A DNA stretch of 64,000 nt. Origin: Inquilinus sp. Marseille-Q2685. GTDB lineage: Bacteria; Pseudomonadota; Alphaproteobacteria; DSM-16000; Inquilinaceae. The stretch covers positions 1,674,001 through 1,738,000 of the forward strand of contig NZ_CAKAKL010000001.1 in assembly GCF_916619195.1 (NCBI RefSeq), written 5' to 3'. Shown piece by piece: positions 1 to 7,899 of the stretch (its first letter is position 1; each line of letters begins with the position of its first letter). The translations under genes were made by a program, and so were the position numbers. Under the pieces are notes generated by a model, which saw nothing but the letters and a program-made list of their open reading frames with translations, searched no databases and was not told the origin of the DNA.

Positions 1-300
1 CCGGATCGGCTGGTGGACGGTCACCAGCTTGGTGCCGTCGGGGAAGGTGGCTTCGACCTGGACGTCGTGGATCATCTCGGCCACGCCCTCCATCACCTGG
101 TCGCGGGTCAGCACCGTGGCGCCGGCCGCCATCAGCTCGGCGACCGTGCGGCCATCACGCGCGCCTTCGGTGACGAAATCGGAGATCAGCGCCACCGCCT
201 CCGGATGGTTCAGCTTCACGCCGCGCTCCAGCCGCCGGCGCGCCACCATCGCGGCCATGGCGATCAGGAGCTTGTCCTTCTCCCGCGGGGTCAGGTTCAC
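1..300 (-). CDS. ureA: Urease subunit gamma (3' end cut by window edge)
   Basis: Smallest structural subunit of the nickel urease that splits urea into ammonia and carbamate in the cytoplasm. The frame begins at a GTG at 300 and reads [20 protein letters not shown], then [18 protein letters not shown] and a tail ending in TVHQPIR, the standard 100-residue UreA layout. All 100 codons are present; only the stop lies outside the window. It sits 21 bp downstream of ureD, so it belongs to the same transcript as the urea transporter genes upstream. Family assignment is secure; the GTG start follows from the conserved N-terminus. Confidence 0.95.
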   Translation of the reverse strand, partial: MNLTPREKDKLLIAMAAMVARRRLERGVKLNHPEAVALISDFVTEGARDGRTVAELMAAGATVLTRDQVMEGVAEMIHDVQVEATFPDGTKLVTVHQPIR

Positions 301-321
301 GGAGAGTCCTCCCGGTCTTCG

Positions 322-1197
322 TCAACATTGCCAGACGCGCGGCAGCGGGCGCCCCGCCCGCAGCACGCCGAGCGCCGAGATCAGGTCGCGCCGCAGCACC
401 TTGCCGTCGGGCGCGGCGAAGCGGGCGACCAGGATGCCGTTCCAGGCGCTGGCGCCGGCCAGCCCTTCGGCCCCGGCCAGCGCCGCGCGCAACGGGTCGA
501 TCAGGTCCTGCGCCTCGGGCGCCGCGAACAGCAGGGTCGCCACCGCCCGGGCGCCGCGGCCGAGGCCCGGCCGGTCCAAAGCCGCCGCCGGGTCGCCGTC
601 GACCGCCAGCGCATCGGCATAGACCAGGCGCCCGTCCCGCCGGATTCGCCAGGCATCGCGCAGGCTGCCCTGCCGCACCGTCTCGCCCATCGCCGCCCGG
701 CCGAACACGACCGCCTCGACCCCGAGGAAGCGGGCGTCGCCGCGCAGCTCGATCTGCAGGTCGCGGTCCAGCCGGGCACGGTCGAACAGGATGGTCTCCT
801 GCGGCAGCCATTCCGCCGTGGCGCTGGGCTCGACTGCCAGCCGGGTCTCGATCCGCGCCGCGTCGCCCAGCGAACGGTAGATCCGCTCCGCCGCCTGCCC
901 CGCCACGGTCGCCGCCGTCCCCTCGCCCCAGCGCACCGACTGGCTCAGCCGGTCACCGCCGGTCAGCCCGCCGGCGGTGTTCAGCAGCACGGCGCCGGCG
1001 AAGGCCCCGGCCTCGCGCCGCGGGAGCCGCGCCTTGGCGCAGCCCTCCTGGAACAGGGCGTCGAGCACGGTCTCGGCCCCGCGCCGCTTGAAGCCGAGGT
1101 CGAGCCGGCCGCGGGCGCGCGCCAGCGGCACGGGCAGGACCGACGGCTCGGGGGCCGGCGGCTCAGACCGTAAGGTGACGACGGACGCTGTCTTCAT
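322..1197 (-). CDS. ureD: Urease accessory protein UreD
   Basis: Scaffold protein that works with UreF and UreG to load nickel into apo-urease. The 291-residue product carries the family hallmark NTAGGLTGGD near residue 75, followed by AERIYRS and a C-terminal RRDLISALGVLRAGRPLPRVW. Length fits the family (about 270-300). The ATG at 1197 gives MKTASVVTLRSEP; a longer frame reaches 1269 but would overlap urtE by over 100 bp. Even with the chosen start it overlaps the end of urtE by 35 bp, which suggests translational coupling of urea import to urease assembly. ureA follows 21 bp downstream. Confidence 0.93.
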   Translation of the reverse strand: MKTASVVTLRSEPPAPEPSVLPVPLARARGRLDLGFKRRGAETVLDALFQEGCAKARLPRREAGAFAGAVLLNTAGGLTGGDRLSQSVRWGEGTAATVAGQAAERIYRSLGDAARIETRLAVEPSATAEWLPQETILFDRARLDRDLQIELRGDARFLGVEAVVFGRAAMGETVRQGSLRDAWRIRRDGRLVYADALAVDGDPAAALDRPGLGRGARAVATLLFAAPEAQDLIDPLRAALAGAEGLAGASAWNGILVARFAAPDGKVLRRDLISALGVLRAGRPLPRVWQC

Positions 1198-1858
1198 CGA
1201 GCGCGGTCTTGTCCCCGTCCACCACCACCTCGCCGCGATCCAGCACGACGAGGCGCTGGCCCAGCGCATGGGCGAAATCGAAATACTGCTCGACCAGCAG
1301 GATCGCCATGGTGCCGCGGTCGCGCAACATCGCGATGACGCGGCCGATGTCCTTGATGATCGAGGGCTGGATGCCCTCGGTCGGCTCGTCCAGGATCAGC
1401 AGGCGGGGCTTGGTAACGAGCGCCCGGCCGATCGCCAGCTGCTGCTGCTGCCCGCCCGACAGGTCGCCGCCGCGCCGGCCGAGCATCGACTTTAAGACCG
1501 GGAACAGCTCGAAGATCTCCTCCGGGATCCGCCGCTCGCGCCGCGGCAGCACGGCGAAGCCGGTCTCGAGGTTCTCCTTCACCGTCAGCAGCGGGAAGAT
1601 CTCGCGCCCTTGCGGCACGAAGGCGATGCCGCGCCGCGCCCGCTCCGCCGTCGGCAGGCGGGTGATGTCCTCGCCCTCCCACAGGATCTTACCGGCGGCG
1701 ACCGGCTGCTGGCCGACGATGGCGCGCAGCGTGCTGGTCTTGCCGACGCCGTTGCGGCCGAGCAGGCAGGTCACCTGCCCCGGCCCGACGCCGAGCGACA
1801 CCCGCCGCAGCGCCTGGGCCGCGCCATAGAACAGATCGATGCCTTCGACCGACAGCAT
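1163..1858 (-). CDS. urtE: Urea ABC transporter ATP-binding subunit UrtE
   Basis: One of two ATPases of the high-affinity urea importer, on the cytoplasmic face. The 231-residue protein has Walker A GRNGVGKT at residues 34-41, the signature LSGGQQQQLAIGRAL, Walker B LLILDEPTEGIQP and the H-loop region. The phrase EGIQPSIIKDIGRVI is typical of UrtE rather than LivF. It starts 3 bp after the urtD stop and overlaps ureD at its end. Confidence in UrtE over a branched-chain amino acid LivF comes from its place in urtABCDE directly before urease genes. Confidence 0.95.
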   Translation of the reverse strand: MLSVEGIDLFYGAAQALRRVSLGVGPGQVTCLLGRNGVGKTSTLRAIVGQQPVAAGKILWEGEDITRLPTAERARRGIAFVPQGREIFPLLTVKENLETGFAVLPRRERRIPEEIFELFPVLKSMLGRRGGDLSGGQQQQLAIGRALVTKPRLLILDEPTEGIQPSIIKDIGRVIAMLRDRGTMAILLVEQYFDFAHALGQRLVVLDRGEVVVDGDKTALDEDSVRRHLTV

Positions 1859-1861
1859 CGC

Positions 1862-2620
1862 TCAGCGCCCCAGATAGACGTCGATGACGCGCGGATCGGC
1901 GCTGACGGCGTCGAGCGGCCCTTCGGCCAGCACCGAGCCCTCATGCAGCACCGTCACCTTGACGTCCAGGGCGCGGACGAAATGCATGTCGTGCTCCACC
2001 ACCACCACGGAGCGGGTCCTGTTGATCTCGCGCAGCAGGATCGCCGTCTCCTCGGTCTCGGCATCGGTCATGCCGGCCACCGGTTCGTCGACCAGCAGCA
2101 GCGCCGGCTCCTGCGCCAGCAGCATGCCGATCTCCAGCCACTGCTTCTGGCCGTGCGACAGCGCCCCGGCCAGCCGGTCGCGATGCGCCGTCAGCTTGGT
2201 CGTCGTCAGGATCTCGTCGATCCGCTCCGACGTGTCGGCGCGGGGCCGGCAGAACAGCAGGTTGGTCGGCGATCGCGGGCCGGCCAGGGCGAGGAGGAGG
2301 TTGTCCCCGACCGTGTGACTGTCGAACACCGTCGGCTTCTGGAACTTTCGTCCGATGCCGAGGCCCGCGATCGCCGTCTCGTCCAGCCGGGTCAGGTCGT
2401 GGGTGCCGCGGAACAGCGCCTCGCCCCGATCCGGCCGGGTCTTGCCGGTGATGACGTCCATCATCGTGGTCTTGCCGGCCCCGTTCGGGCCGATGATCGC
2501 TCGCATCTCGCCCGGCTCGATCACCAGCGACAGGGCGTTGAGCGCCCGGAAGCCGCTGAAGGTGACGGTGATGCCGTCGAGATAGAGCAGCGCCTGGGTG
2601 GCCGCTTCCGGCGCGGTCAT
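1862..2620 (-). CDS. urtD: Urea ABC transporter ATP-binding subunit UrtD
   Basis: Second ATPase of the urea importer. The 252-residue product has Walker A GPNGAGKTT at 44-52, a variant signature LSHGQKQWLEIGMLL, and Walker B LLLVDEPVAGM, the pattern shared by UrtD and LivG ATPases. Start is the ATG at 2620, which overlaps the urtC stop in an ATGA (4 bp) junction. Upstream extension to 3088 would lie inside urtC and is rejected. Context in the urt cluster gives the substrate; the sequence alone could not separate it from an amino-acid transporter subunit. Confidence 0.95.
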   Translation of the reverse strand: MTAPEAATQALLYLDGITVTFSGFRALNALSLVIEPGEMRAIIGPNGAGKTTMMDVITGKTRPDRGEALFRGTHDLTRLDETAIAGLGIGRKFQKPTVFDSHTVGDNLLLALAGPRSPTNLLFCRPRADTSERIDEILTTTKLTAHRDRLAGALSHGQKQWLEIGMLLAQEPALLLVDEPVAGMTDAETEETAILLREINRTRSVVVVEHDMHFVRALDVKVTVLHEGSVLAEGPLDAVSADPRVIDVYLGR

Positions 2621-3753
2621 CGCGGCGTCTCCGTCGCCACTTCGGCCGTGCGCCGGGCGGGGCGCAAGCGCCGGGACCGCCAGGCCGCCTGCGCCGCGCC
2701 GACGATGCCCTTGGGCAGCACCAGTGTCACCAGGATGAACAGCCCGCCCAGCGCGAACAGCCAGAATTCGGGCAGCAGGTTGGTGAAGACGGTCTTGCCG
2801 AGATTGACCGAGACGGCACCGATGATCGGTCCGACCAGCGTGCCGCGGCCGCCGACCGCGACCCAGATCACCGCCTCGATCGAGTTGGCCGGGGCGAATT
2901 CGCCCGGGTTGATGATGCCGACCTGCGGCACGTAGAGCGCGCCGGCCACCCCGGCCATCATGGCCGACAGGGTGAACACCACGAGCTTGTAGGATTCGAC
3001 CCGGTAGCCAAGGAAGCGGGTGCGGCTCTCGGCGTCGCGGATGGCGATCATCACCTTGCCGAAGCGAGACCGGGTGATGGCCCGGCACATCAGGAAGGCG
3101 GCGGCGAGCGCCACGGCGCTGGCCAGGAACAGCCCGGCCCGCGTCGCGTCGGCCTGCAGGCTGAAGCCGAGCAGGTCCTTGAAGTCGGTCAGGCCGTTAT
3201 TGCCGCCGAAGCCCATGTCGTTGCGGAAGAAGGCCAGCAGCAGGGCGTAGGTCATCGCCTGGGTGATGATCGACAGATAGACGCCGGAGACGCGGCTGCG
3301 GAAGGCGAACCAGCCGAAGACGAAAGCCAGCGCGCCGGGCACCAGCAGCACCATCAGCGCCGCGAACCAGAACTGGTCGAAGCCGTGCCAGTACCAGGGC
3401 AGTTCCGGCCAGTTCAGGAACACCATGAAGTCCGGCAGCACCGGGTTGCCGTAGACCCCGCGCGGCCCGATCTGGCGCATGAGGTACATGCCCATGGCGT
3501 AGCCGCCGAGGGCGAAGAAGGCGCCGTGGCCGAGGCTGAGGATGCCGACATAGCCCCAGACCAGGTCGATGGCGAGCGCCAGCAGCGCGTAGCAGAGGTA
3601 CTTGCCCATCAGGCTGACGGCGTAGCCGGGCACGTGCAGCGGCGACTCCGGCGGCAGCGCCAGGTTGGCCAGCAGCACCAGCACCGCCGCGGCGACCAGG
3701 CCGAGGGCGAAGGCCGGCCCGCCGGAGGCGCGGAGCAGACGGGCCGTGATCAT
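2617..3753 (-). CDS. urtC: Urea ABC transporter permease UrtC
   Basis: Inner-membrane permease of the urea importer, LivM-like. The 378-residue protein has about ten hydrophobic segments. It carries the family stretch LVWGYVGILSLGHGAFFALG near residue 60 and, towards the end, WVAVGGRGTLVGPIIGA. The C-terminus is basic (RRLRPARRTAE). The ATG at 3753 forms an ATGA overlap with the urtB stop, and its own stop overlaps the urtD start the same way, so urtBCD translation is tightly coupled. Confidence 0.95.
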   Translation of the reverse strand: MITARLLRASGGPAFALGLVAAAVLVLLANLALPPESPLHVPGYAVSLMGKYLCYALLALAIDLVWGYVGILSLGHGAFFALGGYAMGMYLMRQIGPRGVYGNPVLPDFMVFLNWPELPWYWHGFDQFWFAALMVLLVPGALAFVFGWFAFRSRVSGVYLSIITQAMTYALLLAFFRNDMGFGGNNGLTDFKDLLGFSLQADATRAGLFLASAVALAAAFLMCRAITRSRFGKVMIAIRDAESRTRFLGYRVESYKLVVFTLSAMMAGVAGALYVPQVGIINPGEFAPANSIEAVIWVAVGGRGTLVGPIIGAVSVNLGKTVFTNLLPEFWLFALGGLFILVTLVLPKGIVGAAQAAWRSRRLRPARRTAEVATETPR

Positions 3754-5354
3754 GATTCCACCGCCCGTCCCTTCAGCGGGAACAGCCCGCGCGGCTTGCG
3801 CTGGATGAACAGGATGATTCCGACCAGGATCGCGATCTTGCCCAGCACCGCCCCAGCCCAGGGCTCCAAGAGCTTGTTGGCGACGCCGAGCGACAGCGCG
3901 CCCACCAGCGTGCCCCACAGGTTGCCGACGCCGCCGAACACCACGACCATGAAGCTGTCGATGATGTATCCCTGGCCGAGATTGGGGCTGACATTATCGA
4001 TCTGGCTGAGCGCCACCCCGGCGATGCCGGCGACGCCGGAGCCGATGCCGAAGGTCAGCATGTCGACCCGGGCGGTGCGGATGCCCATGGCCGCGGCCAT
4101 GCGCCGGTTCTGCGTCACCGCCCGCATCTGCAGGCCGAGGGCCGTGTAGCGCAGCACCAGCATCAGCGCGGCGAAGACCAGGAGGGCGAAGACGATGATC
4201 CAGAGCCGGTTCCAGGTCAGGGTCAGGCCGCCCAGGTCGAAGGCTCCGGACATCCAGGCCGGGTTGCCGACCTCGCGGTTCGACGGGCCGAAGATCGTGC
4301 GCACCGCCTGCTGCAGGATCAGCGACAGGCCGAAGGTGGCCAGCAGCGTCTCCAGCGGCCTTCCGTAGAGGAAGCGGATGATGCCGCGCTCGATCGCGAC
4401 GCCGGCCAGGGCCGCGACCAGGAAGGCCAGCGGCAGCGCCACCGCCAGGGAATAGTCGAACAGGTTCGGCGCCCAGGCCCGGAACACCTCCTGCACCAGG
4501 AAGGTGGTGTAGGCGCCGAGCATGACGATCTCGCCATGCGCCATGTTGATCACGCCCATCACGCCGAAGGTGATGGCGAGGCCGATGGCGGCGATCAGCA
4601 GCACCGAGCCGAGGCTGAGACCGTAATACAGGCTCTGCACGCCGTTCCAGATCGCCAGCCTTGTGTCGATCCGCCCGATCGCGGATTCGGCCGCGGCGGC
4701 GACGGCCGGGGACGGGCTCGGGATGCCGGAGAGGAGCGCCCGCGCCTCCTGGTCGCCGCGGGCGGCGACGGTGTCGATTGCCGGCAGCAGCGCGTCGTCG
4801 GCGCCGCCCTTGGCCAGCAGGATGGCGGCACGGGCCTCGGTGAAGGCCTGCTTCACCGCCGGGTCCTGCTCGCGCGCCAGCGCCGCCTCCAGCGCGGGCA
4901 GCGCCTTGTCGTCGCGCGACTTGAAGACGGCTGCGGCGGCATCGAGCCGCTTGGCCGGGTCGGGCGCCAGCAGGGTCAGCGACCCCATGGCCGCGTCGAT
5001 CGCCCGCCGCACCCTGTTGTTGACCCGCACCGGCTTGGCGCCCGCCGGGGCCTCGGTCAGCGCGGCCCCGGTCGCGGCATCGACGAAGCCGCCGGCCTCG
5101 GTCCTGATCGCGACGGCGCCGGGCGCCGCGACCAGCCGGCCGGCCGCCAGCGCCTCCAGCACCGCCGGCGCCTGCGCGTCGCCCGAGGCGGCGACCCCGT
5201 CCACCCCGGCGGCGATGTCGTCGTAACTGGTCGACGCGAACCGCGCCAGCACCTCGGCCGGGATCTCGGCCCGGGCGGAGAATGGGAGGATCAGGAGCAG
5301 GAGAGCGAGAACAGCCAGAACCGCCGATCCAACCGCGCGCGCCGACCCAGCCAA
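3750..5354 (-). CDS. urtB: Urea ABC transporter permease UrtB with N-terminal extracytoplasmic domain
   Basis: Second permease of the urea importer. Residues about 8-27 form a signal segment (AVLAVLALLLLILPFSARA), followed by an Ala-rich helical repeat domain of about 200 residues and then the membrane permease (FGVMGVINMAHGEIVMLGAY, GGVGNLWGTLVGAL). This extended UrtB form of about 530 residues is normal. I chose the TTG at 5354, preceded by a GGGGGAG ribosome site. The frame stays open to a GTG at 5471, but that stretch would translate a palindromic repeat (positions 5362-5397) and is probably not original coding sequence. Start remains uncertain. Confidence 0.88.
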   Translation of the reverse strand: MAGSARAVGSAVLAVLALLLLILPFSARAEIPAEVLARFASTSYDDIAAGVDGVAASGDAQAPAVLEALAAGRLVAAPGAVAIRTEAGGFVDAATGAALTEAPAGAKPVRVNNRVRRAIDAAMGSLTLLAPDPAKRLDAAAAVFKSRDDKALPALEAALAREQDPAVKQAFTEARAAILLAKGGADDALLPAIDTVAARGDQEARALLSGIPSPSPAVAAAAESAIGRIDTRLAIWNGVQSLYYGLSLGSVLLIAAIGLAITFGVMGVINMAHGEIVMLGAYTTFLVQEVFRAWAPNLFDYSLAVALPLAFLVAALAGVAIERGIIRFLYGRPLETLLATFGLSLILQQAVRTIFGPSNREVGNPAWMSGAFDLGGLTLTWNRLWIIVFALLVFAALMLVLRYTALGLQMRAVTQNRRMAAAMGIRTARVDMLTFGIGSGVAGIAGVALSQIDNVSPNLGQGYIIDSFMVVVFGGVGNLWGTLVGALSLGVANKLLEPWAGAVLGKIAILVGIILFIQRKPRGLFPLKGRAVES

Positions 5355-5361
5355 ACGCTCT

Positions 5362-5397
5362 CCCCCTCCCCTTGCGGGAGGGGGGAAGGGGGAGGGG
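5362..5397. repeat. GC-rich palindromic repeat, copy A
   Basis: Core CCCCTCCCCTTGCGGGAGGGG followed by a G-rich arm ending GGGGGAGGGG. The same element recurs inverted at 5475-5513 and again at 24775-24811, each outside recognised genes, so it is a dispersed REP-like unit. It lies just upstream of the chosen urtB start and supplies its purine-rich ribosome site. Confidence 0.75.
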
Positions 5398-5474
5398 TTT
5401 GCCGCAGCCGCCGCAATTGCGGCTCCACGGCATGGCCCCACCACTCCAATCCAGCTTCGCACCAGCGGCACTAG

Positions 5475-5513
5475 CCCCCTCCCCCTGCCCCCTCCCGCAA
5501 GGGGAGGGGGAGG
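5475..5513. repeat. GC-rich palindromic repeat, copy B (inverted)
   Basis: Inverted copy of the 5362-5397 element; its reverse complement contains CTCCCCTTGCGGGAGGGGG and a similar G-rich arm. The head-to-head pair 80 bp apart in the urtA-urtB gap looks like a BIME-type arrangement. In RNA the pair could fold and separate the abundant binding-protein message (urtA) from the permease message, which is a known role of such elements in other bacteria but an inference here. Confidence 0.75.
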
Positions 5514-5572
5514 ATCTCTCTCGGACTCATCGAACGGACCGAACCGGCCATCCCGGCTTCAATGGCACTGGG

Positions 5573-6865
5573 TCACGACCCCGACCCGCCGCACTTGCCG
5601 GTCTTGACGTTGAAGTTCCCGCAGGCCAGCGGCTTGCGCCAATCGGCGATCAGCTCCTTCGAGCCCTCGAGGTAGTCGGACCACTCGTCGCCCACGACCT
5701 CGGGGGTCTCCGACACCGTCTGGATCTGGCCGTCGGCCTGGATCTCGCCGATCAGCACCGGCTTGGTGATGTGATGGTTCGGCATCATCGTGGCGTAGCC
5801 GCCGGTCAGGTTCGGCACGGTCACGCCGACCATCGCGTCGATCACCTTGTCGGGGTCGGTGGTGCCTGCCTTCTCCACCGCCTTCACCCACATGTTGAAG
5901 CCGATATAGTGCGCCTCCATCGGGTCGTTGGTGGTGCGCTTGTCGTTCTTGATGAAGGCGTGCCACTTGGCGATGAAGTCTTCATTCGCCGGCGTGTCGA
6001 CGCTCTGGAAGTAGTTCCAGGCGGCCAGATGGCCGACCAGCGGGCCGGTGTCGAGCCCGGCCAGTTCCTCCTCGCCGACAGAGAAGGCCACGACCGGGAT
6101 GTCGGTCGCCCTGATGCCCTGGTTCGCCAGTTCCTTGTAGAAGGGCACGTTGGCGTCGCCGTTGACGGTCGAGACCACGGCGGTCTTCTTGCCAGCCGAC
6201 CCGAAGGCCTTGATCTTGCCGACCTCGGTTTGCCAGTCGGAGAAGCCGAACGGCGTGTAGTTGACGACGATGTCCTCCGGCGCCACGCCCTTGGCCTTCA
6301 GATAGGCCTCGAGGATCTTGTTGGTGGTGCGCGGATAGACGTAGTCGGTGCCTTCCAGCACCCAGCGCTGCACCCCCTCCTCGTTCATCAGGTAGTCGAC
6401 CGCCGGGATCGCCTGCTGGTTCGGCGCGGCGCCGGTGTAGAAGATGTTGCGCGAGCTCTCCTCGCCCTCGTACTGCACCGGGTAGAACAGGATGCCGTCC
6501 AGCTCCTCGAACACCGGCAGCACCGATTTGCGCGACACTGAGGTCCAGCAGCCGAAGGTGGCCGCGACCTTGTCGACCGACAGCAGCTGCCGCGCCTTCT
6601 CAGCGAAGAGCGGCCAGTCGGAGGCTGGGTCCACCACCACCGGCTCCAGCTTCTTGCCGAGCAGCCCGCCCTTTTTGTTCTGCTCGTCGATCAGCATCAG
6701 CATGACGTCCTTCAGCGTGGTCTCGCTGATCGCCATGGTGCCGGACAGGGAATGGAGGATGCCGACCTTGATGGTGTCCTCGGCCCGGGCGGCGCTGGTC
6801 AAGCCCAGCCCCATGGCCACCGCCAGCGCGGCGCCCATCACCCAATGTTTCTGCGACAATGCCAT
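5573..6865 (-). CDS. urtA: Urea ABC transporter substrate-binding protein UrtA
   Basis: Periplasmic urea receptor of the UrtABCDE importer. The 430-residue precursor has a Sec signal (about residues 1-29, ending TSAARA-ED), then VGILHSLSGTMAISE and FYPVQYEGEESSRNIFYTGAAPN split along the chain, the classic UrtA/FmdD-type features. The two Cys near the C-terminus (LACGNFNVKTGKC) also fit UrtA. ATG at 6865 is preceded by GGGAGCG. A frame extension to 6901 lacks a signal-like start. First gene of the minus-strand urea operon, behind a sigma-54-like element at 6915-6929. Confidence 0.96.
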   Translation of the reverse strand: MALSQKHWVMGAALAVAMGLGLTSAARAEDTIKVGILHSLSGTMAISETTLKDVMLMLIDEQNKKGGLLGKKLEPVVVDPASDWPLFAEKARQLLSVDKVAATFGCWTSVSRKSVLPVFEELDGILFYPVQYEGEESSRNIFYTGAAPNQQAIPAVDYLMNEEGVQRWVLEGTDYVYPRTTNKILEAYLKAKGVAPEDIVVNYTPFGFSDWQTEVGKIKAFGSAGKKTAVVSTVNGDANVPFYKELANQGIRATDIPVVAFSVGEEELAGLDTGPLVGHLAAWNYFQSVDTPANEDFIAKWHAFIKNDKRTTNDPMEAHYIGFNMWVKAVEKAGTTDPDKVIDAMVGVTVPNLTGGYATMMPNHHITKPVLIGEIQADGQIQTVSETPEVVGDEWSDYLEGSKELIADWRKPLACGNFNVKTGKCGGSGS

Positions 6866-6914
6866 CGTGCGCTCCCTGAACTCGCTTGTTTGCGTCCGCA
6901 TCCCCGATCTCTAG

Positions 6915-6929
6915 GCAAGTTCCGGGCCA
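6915..6929 (-). promoter_or_regulatory. Sigma-54-like promoter of urtA
   Basis: On the minus strand the site reads TGGCCCG-GAAC-TTGC, matching the RpoN consensus TGGCACG-N4-TTGC at 10 of 11 fixed positions with the right GG-to-GC spacing. It lies 50 bp upstream of the urtA ATG. RpoN/NtrC control of urea uptake is well known in other bacteria; here it is inferred from sequence only. Confidence 0.65.
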
Positions 6930-6947
6930 GTGGCGGAACTCCGCCAC
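6930..6947. promoter_or_regulatory. Perfect palindrome between urtA and nasT
   Basis: GTGGCGGA-AC-TCCGCCAC has 8-bp perfect arms around two bases. It abuts the -24 side of the urtA sigma-54-like element. It does not match the usual NtrC site (GCAC..GTGC), so the binding factor is unknown; it could also be a chance hairpin in GC-rich DNA. Confidence 0.4.
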
Positions 6948-7018
6948 GTAACACCTGCCCAAGAGGGCGGCAGATGGCTTCCCTGCCCAATCCCTGCGCA
7001 GCGGCCCGATTCCGGCTG

Positions 7019-7033
7019 TGGTCCGGAACTTGC
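7019..7033 (+). promoter_or_regulatory. Sigma-54-like promoter of nasT
   Basis: TGGTCCG-GAAC-TTGC keeps the invariant GG and GC at RpoN spacing and is the near mirror image of the urtA element (13 of 15 positions). Two mismatches to the -24 consensus make it weaker. It lies 38 bp before the nasT ATG. Confidence 0.5.
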
Positions 7034-7070
7034 TGGGATCGCGCCGCCCCCCTTGTCTGTTGCCCCGCGA

Positions 7071-7655
7071 ATGGTCCTGCGCATCCTTCTGGTCGATGAG
7101 AACGCCGAACGCTGCCGCCTGGTCGAGGCGGCGCTGACTGCGGCCGGCCACGGCGTGGTCACCACCGCCAGCGGCACCGAGAACCTGCTGGCGCGGGTGC
7201 GCGAGATCGAGCCCGACGTGATCATCGTCGACCTCGACGCCCCCAACCGCGACGCGCTGGAGCATATGCGCAGCGTCAGCCGCGAGCGGCCGAAGCCGAT
7301 CGTGATGTTCGTGGACCAGAGTGACGACGTCGCGATCGGCGAGGCGATCCGCGCCGGGGTCAGCGCCTATGTCGTCGACGGCCTCAGCCCGCACCGGGTG
7401 AAGCCGGTGCTGGAGGCTGCGATCGCCCGGTTCCAGGCCTTCCAGGCGATGCGCGACGAGCTGGAGAAGACCCGCGCCACCCTGGCCGAGCGCAAGCGGA
7501 TCGAACGCGCCAAGGGCATCCTGATGCAGCAGCGCGGCATGACAGAGGACGAGGCCTACAAGGCCCTGCGTAAGCTGGCGATGGACCGCGGCAAGCCCCT
7601 GGCCGAGATCGCCGAGCAGGTGATCAGCATCAGCGAGTTGCTGACCAAGGATTAG
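7071..7655 (+). CDS. nasT: ANTAR-domain response regulator, NasT-like antiterminator
   Basis: RNA-binding antiterminator that promotes read-through into nitrate assimilation genes when released from its sensor NasS. The 194-residue protein has an N-terminal receiver-like domain (ILLVDENAERC, VIIVDLDAPNRD around residue 50) and a C-terminal coiled coil plus ANTAR domain (AKGILMQQRGMTEDEAYKAL, then LRKLAMDRGKPLAEIAE). The ATG at 7071 places ILLVDEN at the normal N-terminus; an upstream frame to 6930 crosses the promoter and is rejected. It is followed by an RNA leader with an ANTAR-type hairpin and terminator, and then a NasS-like gene. Confidence 0.92.
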   Translation: MVLRILLVDENAERCRLVEAALTAAGHGVVTTASGTENLLARVREIEPDVIIVDLDAPNRDALEHMRSVSRERPKPIVMFVDQSDDVAIGEAIRAGVSAYVVDGLSPHRVKPVLEAAIARFQAFQAMRDELEKTRATLAERKRIERAKGILMQQRGMTEDEAYKALRKLAMDRGKPLAEIAEQVISISELLTKD

Positions 7656-7678
7656 GCACGACTGTTTTCGCCGCTTTT

Positions 7679-7693
7679 TTGTGCATTGCACAA
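7679..7693. promoter_or_regulatory. 15-bp perfect palindrome, possible operator
   Basis: TTGTGCA-T-TGCACAA, 7-bp arms around one base, 110 bp upstream of the nas sigma-54 promoter. The position fits an enhancer site, but the half-site order is opposite to the NtrC consensus, so the ligand is unassigned. Confidence 0.4.
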
Positions 7694-7751
7694 CAGCAGA
7701 GCAGATTCGTGCCGCAGCGCAGCGTGACCATGCCGACCGTCTTCGATCCCT

Positions 7752-7775
7752 GAATCGAGCCGCGATGCTCGATTC
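7752..7775. promoter_or_regulatory. Inverted repeat upstream of the nas promoter
   Basis: GAATCGAG-N8-CTCGATTC, perfect 8-bp arms, about 30 bp upstream of the sigma-54 element. It could be an activator site or a transcript-end hairpin for nasT, but there is no U-run after it. Confidence 0.35.
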
Positions 7776-7803
7776 CCGATTTCGGCTGCCGCCGCGAGGG
7801 AAC

Positions 7804-7819
7804 TGGCACGCCGCTTGCG
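7804..7819 (+). promoter_or_regulatory. Sigma-54 promoter of the nas operon
   Basis: TGGCACG-CCGC-TTGCG is an exact match to the RpoN -24/-12 consensus. Transcription would start near 7830, just before the ANTAR-type hairpin, leaving a leader of about 135 nt before the first gene at 7965. Confidence 0.85.
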
Positions 7820-7834
7820 TATCCTCTGGGTGGT

Positions 7835-7890
7835 GACGGGCAATGGCGTCCGTCCGACGATATCTTGGGCAGTCCGACGCTGGACCGCCT
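7835..7890 (+). promoter_or_regulatory. ANTAR-target tandem hairpins in the nas leader
   Basis: Hairpin P1 spans 7835-7854: a 7-bp stem closes the six-base loop AATGGC (7842-7847), with A at loop position 1 and G at position 4, the known ANTAR recognition pattern. A second hairpin at about 7867-7890 has a six-base loop GACGCT (7876-7881) and one internal A-C mismatch. It keeps G at position 4 but not A at position 1. The two-hairpin layout followed by a terminator is the published NasT/NasR architecture; binding here is inferred. Confidence 0.7.
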
Positions 7891-7899
7891 GAACCGGGC

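Noticed and set aside
5355-5471. Longer UrtB N-terminus starting at GTG 5471
   Set aside because: The added residues are translated from a palindromic repeat and precede, rather than form, a signal peptide; kept only as an alternative.
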